DNA of 64,000 nt from Thermodesulfobacteriota bacterium (GCA_034189135.1 JAXHVO010000049.1:48010-112009); one strand, 5' to 3'; counted from the first letter of the stretch, positions 16,582 to 26,589 are shown. The notes: generated by a model not told the origin, from the letters alone. A program made the numbers and translations.

Positions 16582-18603
16582 TTACAGCAAAAACGGCACT
16601 AACAGCAGTGCGACCACATTTAATATCTTGATCATCGGATTCACCGCAGGGCCTGCAGTATCCTTATAAGGATCGCCCACTGTATCACCGGTTACGGCTG
16701 CCTTGTGAGCATCGCTTCCTTTGCCGCCAAGGTTTCCGTCTTCGATGTATTTTTTCGCATTATCCCATGCTGCACCGCCTGTGGTCATGGAAATGGCCAC
16801 AAATACGCCGGTGATAATACTGCCGATTAAGAGCCCGCCAAGGGCAATCTTACCCAGAAACAGGCCGACAAGAATCGGTGCCACAACCGGAAGAAGCGCA
16901 GGAACGAGCATTTCCTTTAAAGCAAACTTGGTCACAATATCCACACATGCACCGTAATCCGGTTTTGCGGTACCTTCCATGATACCGGGAATCTCTTTGA
17001 ACTGACGTCTTACCTCGTCCACAACGGCCCCGCCGGCTCTTCCAACCGCCTGCATGGCAATGGAGCCAAAAAGAAAGGGAAGAAGACCGCCGATAAAAAG
17101 ACCGATAATCACGCTTACGTTGCTTAAGTCAAATTTCAGGTTAGCCTCACCGCCATGCATGGCAAACTCCTGCGTATAGGCAGCAAAAAGCACCAGGGCT
17201 GCCAAACCGGCCGAACCGATGGCATAGCCCTTGGTAACGGCCTTGGTGGTATTTCCCACCGCATCCAGCGGGTCAGTAATGGCACGAACGCTTTCGTCCA
17301 TTTCCGCCATTTCGGCAATACCGCCGGCATTGTCCGTAATCGGACCGTAGGCATCTATGGCAATCACCATTCCTGTCATGGAAAGCATGGACATGGCAGC
17401 CATGGCAAGACCATACAGATCTGCAAAATGATAGGCCAGACCAATGGCAAGACAGATGGCAAGTACCGGAGCCGCGGTGGACTGCATACTTACCGCCAAC
17501 CCCGCAATGATATTGGTTCCGTGGCCTGTGGTTGAAGCCTGGGCAATATCTTTAACCGGTTTGCGAATGCCGGTGTAATACTCGGTGATGATCACAATCA
17601 CAACGGTCAGAACAAGGCCCACTAAGGTTGAATAATAAATCGACATGGCCGAGACACCGGGAATGTTACCCATCATATTTTTACATGCAAAAAAGAAGGC
17701 GATGGCGGCAAGAATAGCAGCACCGAACATCCCCTTGTACAGAGCGCCCATGATATATTCGCTTGACCCAAGGCGGACAAAAAAGACCGCAATAATAGAT
17801 GCAACAATGGAAATGGCACCCAGGACCAGAGGAAATTCTGTGGCAATGCCGATCTTTGGAAAGAGAAGGTTTCCCAGAAGCATGGCTGCAACCGCTGTAA
17901 CCGCATACGTTTCGAAAAGGTCTGCGGCCATTCCTGCACAGTCACCCACATTATCTCCCACGTTATCCGCAATGGTAGCCGGGTTTCTCGGATCATCTTC
18001 AGGTATACCGGCTTCTACCTTTCCCACCAGGTCGGCACCCACATCAGCACCTTTGGTAAAGATGCCCCCGCCAAGCCGGGCAAAAATAGAAATAAGGCTT
18101 CCACCAAAACCCAGTGCCACAAGAGCAATAACCGCTTCTCTGGAAGGTGTGCCCATATTGATTAAAATTGTATAGAATCCGGCAACTGCTGTAAGGGCCA
18201 AGCCGGCAACGATCATACCGGTCACAGAGCCACCCTTAAAGGCCATGGAAAGTCCTGCTGCAAGACCCTTCTTGGCGGCTTCAGCGGTTCTCACATTGGC
18301 GATAACCGATACCCGCATGCCGATATACCCGGCAAGAAAAGAGGCAACCGCTCCAACTAAAAATCCGATTGCTGTCTTAAACCCCAAGGCAAAAATAATG
18401 ATAACAAAAAGAATGATGCCGGCAATCCCCATGCTTTTCAGCTGCCGGTTCAGATATGCAATAGCGCCCTCTTTAACTGCACCTGCAATTTCCTGCATTT
18501 TTTCATTTCCTGCCGGAGCGCCTTTAACGACGCCCGCCAGAATAATAGAAAAAATGACCCCCACAACACCCACCAGTGTACAAACCAACGGTAAATAGTC
18601 CAT
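16582..18603 (-). CDS. hppA: Membrane proton-pumping pyrophosphatase (K+-independent type)
   Basis: About 673 residues and 16 hydrophobic helices, matching the membrane pyrophosphatase family. It couples PPi hydrolysis to ion pumping. Visible hallmarks are the PPi-binding segment [39 protein letters not shown], and DNAKKYIE plus [16 protein letters not shown] near the end. In the sequence [16 protein letters not shown] the Lys after GNTT and the later Thr are the pair that marks K+-independent, H+-pumping enzymes; K+-dependent ones have Ala there. The start at 18603 follows GGAGG by 6 bases; a further ATG 12 bases upstream is in the same frame but has no site. With Rnf it can recover energy from biosynthetic PPi or acyl-CoA activation. 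Confidence 0.93.
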   Translation of the reverse strand: MDYLPLVCTLVGVVGVIFSIILAGVVKGAPAGNEKMQEIAGAVKEGAIAYLNRQLKSMGIAGIILFVIIIFALGFKTAIGFLVGAVASFLAGYIGMRVSVIANVRTAEAAKKGLAAGLSMAFKGGSVTGMIVAGLALTAVAGFYTILINMGTPSREAVIALVALGFGGSLISIFARLGGGIFTKGADVGADLVGKVEAGIPEDDPRNPATIADNVGDNVGDCAGMAADLFETYAVTAVAAMLLGNLLFPKIGIATEFPLVLGAISIVASIIAVFFVRLGSSEYIMGALYKGMFGAAILAAIAFFFACKNMMGNIPGVSAMSIYYSTLVGLVLTVVIVIITEYYTGIRKPVKDIAQASTTGHGTNIIAGLAVSMQSTAAPVLAICLAIGLAYHFADLYGLAMAAMSMLSMTGMVIAIDAYGPITDNAGGIAEMAEMDESVRAITDPLDAVGNTTKAVTKGYAIGSAGLAALVLFAAYTQEFAMHGGEANLKFDLSNVSVIIGLFIGGLLPFLFGSIAMQAVGRAGGAVVDEVRRQFKEIPGIMEGTAKPDYGACVDIVTKFALKEMLVPALLPVVAPILVGLFLGKIALGGLLIGSIITGVFVAISMTTGGAAWDNAKKYIEDGNLGGKGSDAHKAAVTGDTVGDPYKDTAGPAVNPMIKILNVVALLLVPFLL

Positions 18604-18624
18604 TCTTTCCTCCATCTGAAAAGT

Positions 18625-19218
18625 TTAACTTGTCAATACGGTTCTTTTGTTGTTGAACCGGTTCATTCCATCCTTTATCCCTTTACAAAGGATGGTAACT
18701 GCTGCATTCCGGGCATTGATGATTATCTGATCCAAAACCTTGGATTCATCAGCAGAATATTTACCCAGAACATGACCGGTAACATCCGCTCCGGTCCCGG
18801 AACGCCCGATGCCGATGCGAATACGTGAAAAATCACCTCCTCCAAAGGCATCCATAAGCGATCTTACTCCATTGTGTCCTCCATGCCCTCCTTTCTCTAT
18901 TATTTTTATTCTTCCAAAATCAAGGTCTATGTCGTCATGAATCACCAACATATCCTTATATAATATCCTAAAATACCCGGCAAGATTTTGAACCGGAGGT
19001 CCGCTTTTATTCATAAAAGCCATCGGTTTTGCCAGTATGACATCAACGCCTTCAATTAAACCTTTTCCAAAGGCCGTGTTAAATTTTCTTTTATCAAGGG
19101 ATATGGAAAAAGTCTGTGCAATATGATCAACTGTCATAAAACCGGCATTATGACGGGTATTCTCGTACTCACCGCCAGGATTCCCCAGGCCCACAATCAG
19201 GCGTAATCGTGCCGTCAT
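18625..19218 (-). CDS. pth: Peptidyl-tRNA hydrolase
   Basis: A 197-residue Pth enzyme that frees tRNA from prematurely released peptidyl-tRNA in the cytoplasm. Family motifs are clear: IVGLGNPGGEYENTRHNAGF with the catalytic His in RHNAG, KPMAFMNKSGPPV, and VIHDDIDLDFGRIKI followed by GGHGGHNGVRS. Length is normal. It follows rplY by only 3 bases on the same strand, the usual order prs-rplY-pth in this phylum. Confidence 0.95.
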   Translation of the reverse strand: MTARLRLIVGLGNPGGEYENTRHNAGFMTVDHIAQTFSISLDKRKFNTAFGKGLIEGVDVILAKPMAFMNKSGPPVQNLAGYFRILYKDMLVIHDDIDLDFGRIKIIEKGGHGGHNGVRSLMDAFGGGDFSRIRIGIGRSGTGADVTGHVLGKYSADESKVLDQIIINARNAAVTILCKGIKDGMNRFNNKRTVLTS

Positions 19219-19221
19219 GAA

Positions 19222-19896
19222 CTATTCTTCTTTGCCGGCTTCTTTACCGGTTTCAGAGGTTTCTTCTCCTTCAGCTGCGCCCTCTTCACCTTCTTCTAGC
19301 TCTTCTTCCTCTTCCTCAACCTCTTCTTCTTCAACCTTTGGACTGAGTACAGTCAGAACCGTATAATTAACATCAGCCTGAATTTCCATGTCCCCTTCCA
19401 AAGGAATCTCTTCCACATGGACAGAATCGCCTATATCAAGCTCGGTAATATCGATCGCAATTTCTTCCGGGATATCACCAGGAAAGCACATGACTTCCAG
19501 TTCATGTCTTATTATCTGGAGTAAACCGCCGAGCTCAACCCCCTTTGATTTGCCTTTGGTGACAACAGGAACGTTCACTACAATCTTTCGTTTCATATCG
19601 ATCTCATAGAAATCGATATGCAGAAAGTCTTTGGAAACCGGATGTGTCTGTAATTCCTTGATTATGACTGATTTTTCAAAAGTTTTTCCGTTTTGAATGA
19701 CAAGATTTAACAGAACCTGGCTGACATTACCCTTTTTTAGGACTTCCTCAAAATCACCTGTGCTGACAGACAACAAAACAGGTTCTGTGTCTCGGCCGTA
19801 CAGCACCGCAGGTACTCTACCTTCGCGTCGGAGAACCCGTGCAGGCCCATTCCCCGTGGTTTTTCTAACATTTGCTTTTAGTTCAATTTGTTCCAA
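19222..19896 (-). CDS. rplY: 50S ribosomal protein L25 (long Ctc/TL5 form)
   Basis: A 224-residue L25 protein of the long type: the 5S rRNA-binding beta-barrel (ELKANVRKTTGNGPARVLRREGRVPAVLYG) is followed by the TL5/Ctc C-terminal domain (VNVPVVTKGKSKGVELGG, CFPGDIPEEIAIDITELDIGDSVHV, the latter split here as two short family segments). The last forty residues are almost purely acidic (Glu-rich), a common tail in this family. The ribosome site AGGAGG lies before the ATG. It is between prs and pth. Confidence 0.95.
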   Translation of the reverse strand: MEQIELKANVRKTTGNGPARVLRREGRVPAVLYGRDTEPVLLSVSTGDFEEVLKKGNVSQVLLNLVIQNGKTFEKSVIIKELQTHPVSKDFLHIDFYEIDMKRKIVVNVPVVTKGKSKGVELGGLLQIIRHELEVMCFPGDIPEEIAIDITELDIGDSVHVEEIPLEGDMEIQADVNYTVLTVLSPKVEEEEVEEEEEELEEGEEGAAEGEETSETGKEAGKEE

Positions 19897-19936
19897 ATTA
19901 TTTCCTCCTTAAAAATAGTTTCGGAAAAAAATTGTT

Positions 19937-20018
19937 TTTCACCACTAAGCTCTCAAGCAACACAAAGACTATTTAATTTATTAATTAGTTATCTCTGTAT
20001 GCTCTGTGGCCATGGTGA
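19937..20018. repeat. Degenerate CACCAC...CTCTGTG dispersed repeat
   Basis: The rplY-prs gap (157 bases) holds CACCACTAAGCTCTCAAG (from 19939), then ACACAAAG, and further on ATCTCTGTATGCTCTGTGG. This is a worn copy of a palindromic repeat whose arms run CACCACNNAG and CTCTGTGG. A related fold-back lies at 35150-35221 and a half copy near 50334. Its position inside a housekeeping operon suggests it does not block transcription. Confidence 0.45.
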
Positions 20019-20053
20019 CAAATTCAACTTTTTACGAAACCATCAACAATGAC

Positions 20054-21007
20054 TTATACAAACAGTGATGTGACAGAGTCACCTGTATAGCTTCTGATTA
20101 TCGCTTCCCCTATAAGCTCCGAAATGGTCAGAACTTTTATCATATCACAGGCTTTTGCTTTTTCGTTTAAAGGAATCGTATCCGTTACCATAAGACTTTT
20201 CAGCTTGGAATCTGTAATCCTGTCCACAGACGGGCCTGACAGTACGGCATGGGCACAGCAGGCATGAACCTCTCTTGCACCGTTTTTTATAATGGCGGCA
20301 GCTGCCTCGATCAACGTCCCCGCGGTATCGACCATGTCATCAAGGATAATCGCAATTTTTCCGGCAACATCACCGATGACCGCCATGGCCCGGGCCTTAT
20401 TCGGCGCATCACGCCGCTTGTCTACCACAGCAAGATCCGCATGAAGCCTTTTGGCAAAAGCCCTTGCCCTTTCAGCTCCACCTGCATCAGGGGAAACGAT
20501 CACAAGATTACTATTAAAATGATGCTTTATATACTCAATAATAACCGGTGCGGCAAAAAGGTTATCCACCGGAATATTGAAAAACCCCTGAATCTGGCCG
20601 GCATGGAGATCCATGGTTATCACCCTGTTTGCTCCGGCGACTTCCAGCATATCTGCAACAAGCTTGGCACTGATTGGAACACGGGGTGCCACTTTTTTAT
20701 CCTGTCTGGCATAACCGTAATATGGAATGACTGCGGATATCCTGCTGGCAGAGGAGCGCTTAAATGCATCCAGCATTAAAAGGAGTTCCACCAGATTATT
20801 GTTCACCGGTTCACAGGTCGATTGAATGAGAAAAACGTCCTTGGAACGAACGTTTTCATCAATTTCAATCTGTATCTCACCGTCACTGAATGTTTTGACC
20901 TTGGCTTTGCCCATCGGAAGGTTGAGATAATCACAAATTTTTTTTGCCAGAACCGAATTTGAGTTACCCGAAAAAATGGCCAGACCGCCGGTTGAATTTT
21001 CTTTCAT
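20054..21007 (-). CDS. prs: Ribose-phosphate pyrophosphokinase (PRPP synthetase)
   Basis: A 317-residue class I PRPP synthetase that makes phosphoribosyl pyrophosphate from ribose 5-phosphate and ATP for purine, pyrimidine, His and Trp synthesis. Motifs: [41 protein letters not shown], and the PRPP-binding loop [13 protein letters not shown]. Length is normal. It lies 43 bases after the tRNA-Gln gene and before rplY on the same strand. Confidence 0.95.
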   Translation of the reverse strand: MKENSTGGLAIFSGNSNSVLAKKICDYLNLPMGKAKVKTFSDGEIQIEIDENVRSKDVFLIQSTCEPVNNNLVELLLMLDAFKRSSASRISAVIPYYGYARQDKKVAPRVPISAKLVADMLEVAGANRVITMDLHAGQIQGFFNIPVDNLFAAPVIIEYIKHHFNSNLVIVSPDAGGAERARAFAKRLHADLAVVDKRRDAPNKARAMAVIGDVAGKIAIILDDMVDTAGTLIEAAAAIIKNGAREVHACCAHAVLSGPSVDRITDSKLKSLMVTDTIPLNEKAKACDMIKVLTISELIGEAIIRSYTGDSVTSLFV

Positions 21008-21049
21008 TGTTATAGCTTCACCGATTGAATATTTTTTATTTATGAAACA

Positions 21050-21124
21050 TGGCTGGGGCGGGAGGATTCGAACCTCCGAATGCAGGAACCAAAGTCCTGT
21101 GTCTTACCGCTTGACGACGCCCCA
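21050..21124 (-). tRNA. tRNA-Gln (anticodon TTG)
   Basis: On the minus strand the sequence folds as a full cloverleaf: a 7-bp acceptor stem (TGGGGCG with CGCCCCA), D arm with AGCGGTAAGA, anticodon stem CAGGA/TCCTG with loop CTTTGGT, giving anticodon TTG at plus positions 21090-21092, and T arm GGAGGTTCGAATCCTCC. The discriminator is G and the CCA end is encoded. It lies between ispE and prs on the same strand, an order shared by many Desulfobacterota. Confidence 0.95.
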
Positions 21125-21175
21125 TAAAATGCATCAGCTTCAATAAGGGATGCTTGAAAAACTAACAGCCTCGTA

Positions 21176-22042
21176 TCACGAATCCTGTATGATACATCCA
21201 TCATCAATGATCATATCTGTGAGAAACAGCTGCCATTCACTGTTTTTAGAAAGCATACGATTGGCTGCAAGGGCCTTATCTTGATCAGAAAAAAGGCCGA
21301 ACACAGTCGGCCCGCTTCCAGACATAAGCGCTCCTTTTGCTCCTTGGCCCAAAAGTGCTTCTTTTACCGCAGTTATTTCAGAATGTTTTGATACCACCAC
21401 CCTCTCAAGATCATTACATAAATGACATGCGGCATTAAAGGTGCGAGTCTCCAAAAGAGTTTTTTTAAGAGTTTTTTTACATTTTGTCAATCCCAAATCG
21501 ACATTTTTATAAACCTCGGCAGTCGAAACCCCAAACCCCGGATAAACCAACAAAATTTTATATGACGGCAATCCATCGCAGGCTTCAAGTTTCTCACCAA
21601 TACCGCTTGCCCATGCTGCTTTCCCCAACAATAAAAATGGCACATCCGCACCAATGGAGATACCCATGGCCATGAGTTCATCAAGGCAAAACGGGTACCC
21701 GTAACAGCGGTTTAAGCCTAAAAAAACGGCGGCAGCATTACTGCTCCCGCCGCCAAGTCCGGCTGCAACCGGTATCTTTTTTTTAATCGTAATTTTGACA
21801 CCCTCTTTTCTGTTTAATCGGTTAAAAAAAAGATCAGCCGCCTTAAATGCGATGTTGGTTTCATCTTCGGGGACCTTTGGGTTTGAGCACGATACGGTCG
21901 TCTTTTTAACGCCTGTTTTAAGAAAAATGGTGTCATAAAGGCTGACACCACACATAAGAGTGACCAGATTATGGTACCCGTCCGATGTTTTTCCGGTGAC
22001 ATGCAAAAACAGGTTTATTTTGGCCGGAGAGAGAATCTTCAT
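21176..22042 (-). CDS. ispE: 4-diphosphocytidyl-2-C-methyl-D-erythritol kinase
   Basis: A GHMP-family kinase of about 288 residues in the MEP isoprenoid pathway. It phosphorylates CDP-ME with ATP. The N terminus MKILSPAKINLFLHV is typical of IspE and fixes the start at 22042; the frame is open 39 bases further up (22081). The ATP-binding loop reads PVAAGLGGGSSNAAA, and the third GHMP motif is GALMSGSGPTVFGLF. It leads the group ispE, tRNA-Gln, prs, rplY, pth. Confidence 0.93.
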   Translation of the reverse strand: MKILSPAKINLFLHVTGKTSDGYHNLVTLMCGVSLYDTIFLKTGVKKTTVSCSNPKVPEDETNIAFKAADLFFNRLNRKEGVKITIKKKIPVAAGLGGGSSNAAAVFLGLNRCYGYPFCLDELMAMGISIGADVPFLLLGKAAWASGIGEKLEACDGLPSYKILLVYPGFGVSTAEVYKNVDLGLTKCKKTLKKTLLETRTFNAACHLCNDLERVVVSKHSEITAVKEALLGQGAKGALMSGSGPTVFGLFSDQDKALAANRMLSKNSEWQLFLTDMIIDDGCIIQDS

Positions 22043-22103
22043 AGAGCCACTCAATTCGGATGAACTATTATAGGGCATCATAGCCGTTAAGAAAAAAGAC
22101 TAT

Positions 22104-22203
22104 GAACATAGAACATCGAATTTTGAATACGGTGTTCTACCCATCTATAAACTGTCTGAGCGAAGCGATTTCATCATTCCATGTTCGATGTTCGACGTTC
22201 AAT
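22104..22203. repeat. Dispersed repeat with GAGCGAAGCGATT core and GAACATCGAA arms
   Basis: The ispE-DUF1844 gap contains GAACATCGAA (22111-22120) and its inverse TTCGATGTTC (22184-22193), with the block TGAGCGAAGCGATTTCATCA between them. A second copy lies in inverted orientation at 59718-59775, where about 58 bases align with few differences. Both copies lie outside genes. This is an interspersed palindromic repeat family of unknown function. Confidence 0.6.
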
Positions 22204-22240
22204 AAAAGACTTCGCTTTTTTAGTACACGTTCAGTTTTGC

Positions 22241-22660
22241 TTATCCCTTCTCTTTAACGTATATAATCCTCAAGTCGTAAAGAATGTTTTTAAGTATTTT
22301 TTCCTCTTCCTCCGATAAATTCCCTTTGGTTTTTTCTTCAAGCATGCTTAAGATATCGATGGTCTGCTTGGCTAAGGGCAAATTTTTCACTTTCGCACCC
22401 GATGCAGGGTCTTCAATCGCTCCAAGGTTAACCAGAGCAGATGCGTTCAAAGAGATGATGAAAGTCGGAAAATTGATCTCCGGAAGTTGAGCCTCTGCAT
22501 CCTGTTTTTCCTCTGATGCCGCCTCTTTGGCCTCTGTTTTCTCTTCAGCAGTTTCCTTATCAGGTGCATGCTCCTCCGTATTAGGATCCTGTTCTTCCTG
22601 GGTTAAAATTCTTTTGTCTTTAATAACAAAACCTTTTTCTTCGCCTTTCTCGTCAGGCAT
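22241..22660 (-). CDS. DUF1844 family protein
   Basis: A 139-residue protein with a charged, low-complexity N-terminal half (Glu/Ala/Lys-rich, about 1-65) and a conserved C-terminal DUF1844 domain: FPTFIISLNASALVNLGAI, then PLAKQTIDILSMLEEKTKGNL and a helix ending the protein. The function is unknown; the family is widespread in Desulfobacterota and Geobacterales. The ribosome site GGAGAGG lies before the ATG. It is 100 bases downstream of serA on the same strand. Confidence 0.85.
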   Translation of the reverse strand: MPDEKGEEKGFVIKDKRILTQEEQDPNTEEHAPDKETAEEKTEAKEAASEEKQDAEAQLPEINFPTFIISLNASALVNLGAIEDPASGAKVKNLPLAKQTIDILSMLEEKTKGNLSEEEEKILKNILYDLRIIYVKEKG

Positions 22661-22760
22661 TTTTCCTCTCCTTGTATTCCTTTAACTTATTGAAAAAATA
22701 TGCCCAAATCCGCATTCAGGTCATCCGATTTTACATGAGCTAAAATGCGTCCTCCCTTTG

Positions 22761-24341
22761 TCATAATTCTAACAGTGTGACCGTAATGACCATGGGCAAA
22801 TCACGCAGTTCCTTAAGTACATTGTCGGGTATGGGTGTGTCTGTTTTAAGAAAAATAATATTATTGACACCTTTTTCATCCCGCCCCACCTGCATTCGGC
22901 TTATATTAATATCGTTTTTACCGAGGACGGTACCGATACTTCCAATCGCACCCGGCTTATCAAGATTAAAAATAAGAGCCAGATGACCCTCAGGGATCAC
23001 CTCAAGCCCGAAATTGTTGATCTTGACTATTCTGGGTTCACTCTTTCCGTATATGGTCCCTGATACCACATTTGTCATTTCAGTGGTATTCACCCTGACA
23101 GTAATCAGATTGATAAAGTGCTCGGCATGGGTGCTGGTTGCCTCGGTAACTTTTATGCCCCTTTCTTTGGCAATAATATTTGCATTGACAAAATTTACAT
23201 CATCTTTGGCAACCACTGCGAGGAGTCCTTTTAAAACCGCGGTTGAAACAGGGGCAAGATCAAGATCGTCAAAATCGCCGTTGTACTCGATAACCACTTC
23301 TTTGATAGGCCCTTTGGCAATTTGTGCCTGAAGACAGCCCATTCGATCGGCAAGAGTCAGAAATGGCCCCAACCTGGCAAGAAGTTCGCCTGCCACCGAG
23401 GGAACGTTTACCGCATTATGGATGGTACCGTTTTTCAAAAAATCAATTATCTGTTCAGCCACACCAACCGCCACGTTGGTCTGTGCCTCCTTTGTCGACG
23501 CACCTAAATGGGGCGTACAGATCACACGGTCGTGTTCAAACAGGCGACACACACCCGGTGGTTCGGTTACAAAAACATCAAGTGCCGCTCCGGCGACTTT
23601 TCCAGATTGTAGGGCGTCATTTAAGTCATCCTCATCAACAATACCTCCACGAGCACAGTTAATGACCATCGCACCATCTTTCATCTGATCAAAAGCCGCC
23701 TTGTCAAGAAGCCCGATGGTGCTGTCAAGCTTGGGCACATGCACCGTAATATAGTCGGCTTCCTGATACAGTTGTTCTATGGAGACGCTCTTAAACCCGG
23801 CCTTTTCAATCTGTTCATCCGTGACATTGGCATCATGCACAATCACTCGCATTTTCAATCCTCTTGCACGGTCTGCAACAATGGAACCGATTTTGCCGAA
23901 ACCGATCACACCCAGCTTTTTATGGAACACTTCTCTCCCCTGAAGTTTTTTCTTTTCCCACTGACCATTTTTTAAACTGCTGGTTCCCATAGGTATATTT
24001 CTGGTCAGAGCCAGCATCATGGCAATCGTATGCTCAGCAGTGGTTACTACATTCCCACTCGGAGTATTCATCACCACGATTCCCTTTTTTGTTGCTGCGG
24101 GAATATCCACATTGTCAAGGCCGATTCCCGCACGTCCGATCACCTTCAGGTTGGTTGCTGCCTGCAGAAGATCTTGGGTTACCTTTGTTGCGCTTCGAAT
24201 AACAAGACCGTCGTAATCCCCGATGATACCTTTGAGCTCTTCAGGAGGCAGTCCTGTATTAACATCAACTTCAATCCCCTCTTCTTCCTGAAACATCCGG
24301 ATGCCGATTTCGCCTAGATTATCGCTGACCAAAACTTTCAT
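22761..24341 (-). CDS. serA: D-3-phosphoglycerate dehydrogenase (long, ACT-containing)
   Basis: About 526 residues, the length of the type with an allosteric substrate-binding (ASB) and an ACT domain. It oxidises 3-phosphoglycerate with NAD, the first step of serine synthesis. Motifs: LGVIGFGKIGSIVADRARG (NAD loop), NCARGGIVDEDDL with the substrate/catalytic Arg, and CTPHLGASTKEAQTN with the catalytic His. The ACT domain covers the last 75 residues (LALIFNLDKPGAIGSIGTVL). AGGAGG precedes the ATG at 24341; an in-frame ATG 21 bases upstream is less likely. Confidence 0.94.
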   Translation of the reverse strand: MKVLVSDNLGEIGIRMFQEEEGIEVDVNTGLPPEELKGIIGDYDGLVIRSATKVTQDLLQAATNLKVIGRAGIGLDNVDIPAATKKGIVVMNTPSGNVVTTAEHTIAMMLALTRNIPMGTSSLKNGQWEKKKLQGREVFHKKLGVIGFGKIGSIVADRARGLKMRVIVHDANVTDEQIEKAGFKSVSIEQLYQEADYITVHVPKLDSTIGLLDKAAFDQMKDGAMVINCARGGIVDEDDLNDALQSGKVAGAALDVFVTEPPGVCRLFEHDRVICTPHLGASTKEAQTNVAVGVAEQIIDFLKNGTIHNAVNVPSVAGELLARLGPFLTLADRMGCLQAQIAKGPIKEVVIEYNGDFDDLDLAPVSTAVLKGLLAVVAKDDVNFVNANIIAKERGIKVTEATSTHAEHFINLITVRVNTTEMTNVVSGTIYGKSEPRIVKINNFGLEVIPEGHLALIFNLDKPGAIGSIGTVLGKNDINISRMQVGRDEKGVNNIIFLKTDTPIPDNVLKELRDLPMVITVTLLEL

Positions 24342-24512
24342 ACTTTTTACCTCCTGATTCATGTGATTTTTTCCAGCAAACTCAAGTGCCGAAAGCCGTT
24401 TAAAACCTATGTTGCGCTAAGATTTTGCCAGCCCTTGCTGCAAATGTAATATATTTATATTTCTACCATATTATTTCAACCCATTTTGTCACGCAGGCTT
24501 AAAAGAAAAAAT

Positions 24513-25346
24513 CTAGTGTTTCACCTTATTGTTGCGATACTGAATATAGGCATCGCGAAACGCTTCATACGGTTCAATGGCTGCCTCTTTAATAGACTCC
24601 CAATCTCCTATATGCAGGGAAGTTTCGTTTATTTTATCGAAAGACCAGATTGCCACTGAAGCTTCAATCGGTTTGACATAGGTAATGGGATTTAGAAAGC
24701 GGTCTCCGACCATCCCCACGGAATCACGTAAAGTAGATGGGCCAAGCACAGGCCAGACCAGATAAAATCCATTGCCGATACCATAAGCACCCAGGGTCTG
24801 GCCCAAGTCTTCGTCACTTATATCAAGATTGAAGTATTTCTGGGCAGGATCCCCAAACCCAAGGATTCCCACCGTACTGTTAACTGCAAAACGGACAAGT
24901 TCGGTTCCACCGGCGTTTACTTTACCCTGAAGCACACAGCTTGTCAGGCGGATCGGGGTAAAGATGTTGCTAAAAAAATTTCTCACACCGGTTCTGACCA
25001 CTCCGGGAACTATCGCTCTGTATCCCTTTGCCACCGGCTTTAAAAACCAGAAATACAGCTTGTCATTAAAGTGATGCATGGCCCGATTCCATAAAGACAG
25101 AGGATCGGCCACTGTCACCGCCTTTTCTTTAAATTCATTTTCAAACTCATCAAGGAATTCGTCCTTTTCTGCTAAATTCGACTTGGCTTCCTCAGATGGA
25201 GATATCTCCCGGTTTGGTGAAACAGGTTTTTTAGTTGAAGCATCAGAGGGTGATACAGGTGTATCTGCTTTTCTGTGAGCACAGCCGGATAATATCAGAA
25301 AACCAATCCCCAAGATTATTAAAAATAGATTAAACTGTCTTTTCAT
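24513..25346 (-). CDS. mlaA: MlaA/VacJ-family outer-membrane lipoprotein
   Basis: About 277 residues with a lipoprotein signal (hydrophobic core then LSGC), a Ser/Lys-rich linker, and the MlaA domain: DPLSLWNRAMHHFNDKLYFW, GVVRTGVRNFFSNIFTPIR, and GYGIGNGFYLVWPVLGPST-like AYGIGNGFYLVWPVLGPS. MlaA forms a channel in the outer membrane that removes misplaced phospholipids and hands them to the Mla transport chain. The other mla genes are not in the window. ATG 25346 was chosen over the GTG just before it. It is downstream of gctB by about 215 bases but functionally unrelated. Confidence 0.9.
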   Translation of the reverse strand: MKRQFNLFLIILGIGFLILSGCAHRKADTPVSPSDASTKKPVSPNREISPSEEAKSNLAEKDEFLDEFENEFKEKAVTVADPLSLWNRAMHHFNDKLYFWFLKPVAKGYRAIVPGVVRTGVRNFFSNIFTPIRLTSCVLQGKVNAGGTELVRFAVNSTVGILGFGDPAQKYFNLDISDEDLGQTLGAYGIGNGFYLVWPVLGPSTLRDSVGMVGDRFLNPITYVKPIEASVAIWSFDKINETSLHIGDWESIKEAAIEPYEAFRDAYIQYRNNKVKH

Positions 25347-25564
25347 CACAAGTTAGCGGCTTCGTTCCAATTGAAATAGCAGGTGTCTGACGCACATCGC
25401 CAAAAGGACTATGATTCCATTAAGTTGCAGAAACTCCGACACATCAAGCTATCAAGGGCGGGTTTAATTGTCAACGTCAATTTTCCAGCAGAAAGGGAAC
25501 CACAAAGCATGACGCAGGTTGAGACAGTAAATGGGACTTTCATATTTGAAATTGTTCAACCGGT

Positions 25565-26332
25565 TTATCCCAGTATCAATCTTTGCGGATCACATCTCTC
25601 TCGTAACATCTTAAGCTCCTTTGCTGAGGGAGCCTGGACCTTACATGACCGTGATATGTCCACTTCGAAATCCATATTATCAAGTACTTGCTGCGGTGTA
25701 ATTTCCGGGAAACATCCCTTAAGATACATTTCTTTTGTTTTATCATCAAACCCCATGATCGCCATGTTGGTAATCACGGTGGACGGTCCTCCGTCTGGCA
25801 GCCCGGCTTTTTTTCTTCCTTCAGGCCCGTCAAGCCAGCCCGGGCTGGTGATATAATCTACCTTTGACACAAATTTTCTTTTTTCTTGTTGCATGAAAAT
25901 GATGGTTCTGTTGACAAAAGAGGCCACGTCACAGGCGCCCCCGCTTCCTGAAAATCGCACCCTGGGTTTAAAATAATCCCCGATCACCGTTGAGTTCAGA
26001 TTGCCAAAGCGGTCAATTTGAGCGGCACCTAGAATTCCCACCACCTTTTTTCCGGTAAACCGGTTTTGCATGGTGGCAAATGCATCCGCAAGACCGCCAT
26101 TGACTGACGTCCAGAACATGACACGGGGATCAGCCACTGCAAGAGGAACTTCTTGAAGCTTGGAATCCACTGCGCCGGTTTCAAAAAATATGACACTGTT
26201 GGGTGCACTGATGTGTTTGGCGGCCATGGCTGCTAGCATGGAAATTCCTGTTCCGCAAAACACGATATCTCCATCCCCTATCTCCCGGGCAGCAGCTACT
26301 GCCATCATTTCTCTCATTGTATAGTCTGCCAT
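25565..26332 (-). CDS. gctB: Glutaconate-type CoA-transferase subunit B
   Basis: About 255 residues, family I CoA-transferase beta subunit. The segment FFETGAVDSKL holds the likely catalytic Glu that forms the glutamyl-CoA thioester, and GGACDVASFVNRTIIFMQ and LVYITSPGWLDGPEGR-like DYITSPGWLDGPEGR are family segments. Substrate is inferred as glutaconate/glutarate or a related dicarboxylate from the neighbouring genes. The ATG at 26332 has GGGAG six bases upstream; the open frame continues to 26416 into a dispersed repeat and those residues look non-coding. It is separated from gctA by 315 bases, of which about 180 are repeat. Confidence 0.85.
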   Translation of the reverse strand: MADYTMREMMAVAAAREIGDGDIVFCGTGISMLAAMAAKHISAPNSVIFFETGAVDSKLQEVPLAVADPRVMFWTSVNGGLADAFATMQNRFTGKKVVGILGAAQIDRFGNLNSTVIGDYFKPRVRFSGSGGACDVASFVNRTIIFMQQEKRKFVSKVDYITSPGWLDGPEGRKKAGLPDGGPSTVITNMAIMGFDDKTKEMYLKGCFPEITPQQVLDNMDFEVDISRSCKVQAPSAKELKMLRERCDPQRLILG

Positions 26333-26408
26333 GGAATACTCCCGAATAGTTATTCTATTTGGATCATCTCCCAATGAGTTGGTCGATTGATCAGGGGTAA
26401 GGATTCCA

Positions 26409-26589
26409 GGGGTCAAGGGTTGGAGTTAAATTGACCGAAAAACAAATTTTTACAGAAAAATTCCTAACTCTTGGCACCGTCTCTTTATATAGACATACTT
26501 TAAAAACACTAAGAAGTAAGGGCAGAGAACACGCAAATTTTTATATCATCTGTATCGAGCCGTTTGCATTCACTTGAACCCTTGACCCC
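26409..26589. repeat. Inverted repeat element between gctA and gctB
   Basis: GGGGTCAAGGGTT (26409-26421) and AACCCTTGACCCC (26577-26589) are perfect 13-base inverted repeats that enclose about 155 AT-rich bases without an ORF. Near-copies of the arms, GGATTCCAGG and GGATCCTGGAACCC, extend the symmetry. It splits two genes that would normally be adjacent. It is probably a small non-coding insertion; no transposase is present. Confidence 0.5.

Noticed and set aside
25383..25856. 157-codon plus-strand ORF
   Set aside because: Most of it lies antisense to gctB and its protein has no domain-like pattern; it is a shadow of the real gene.
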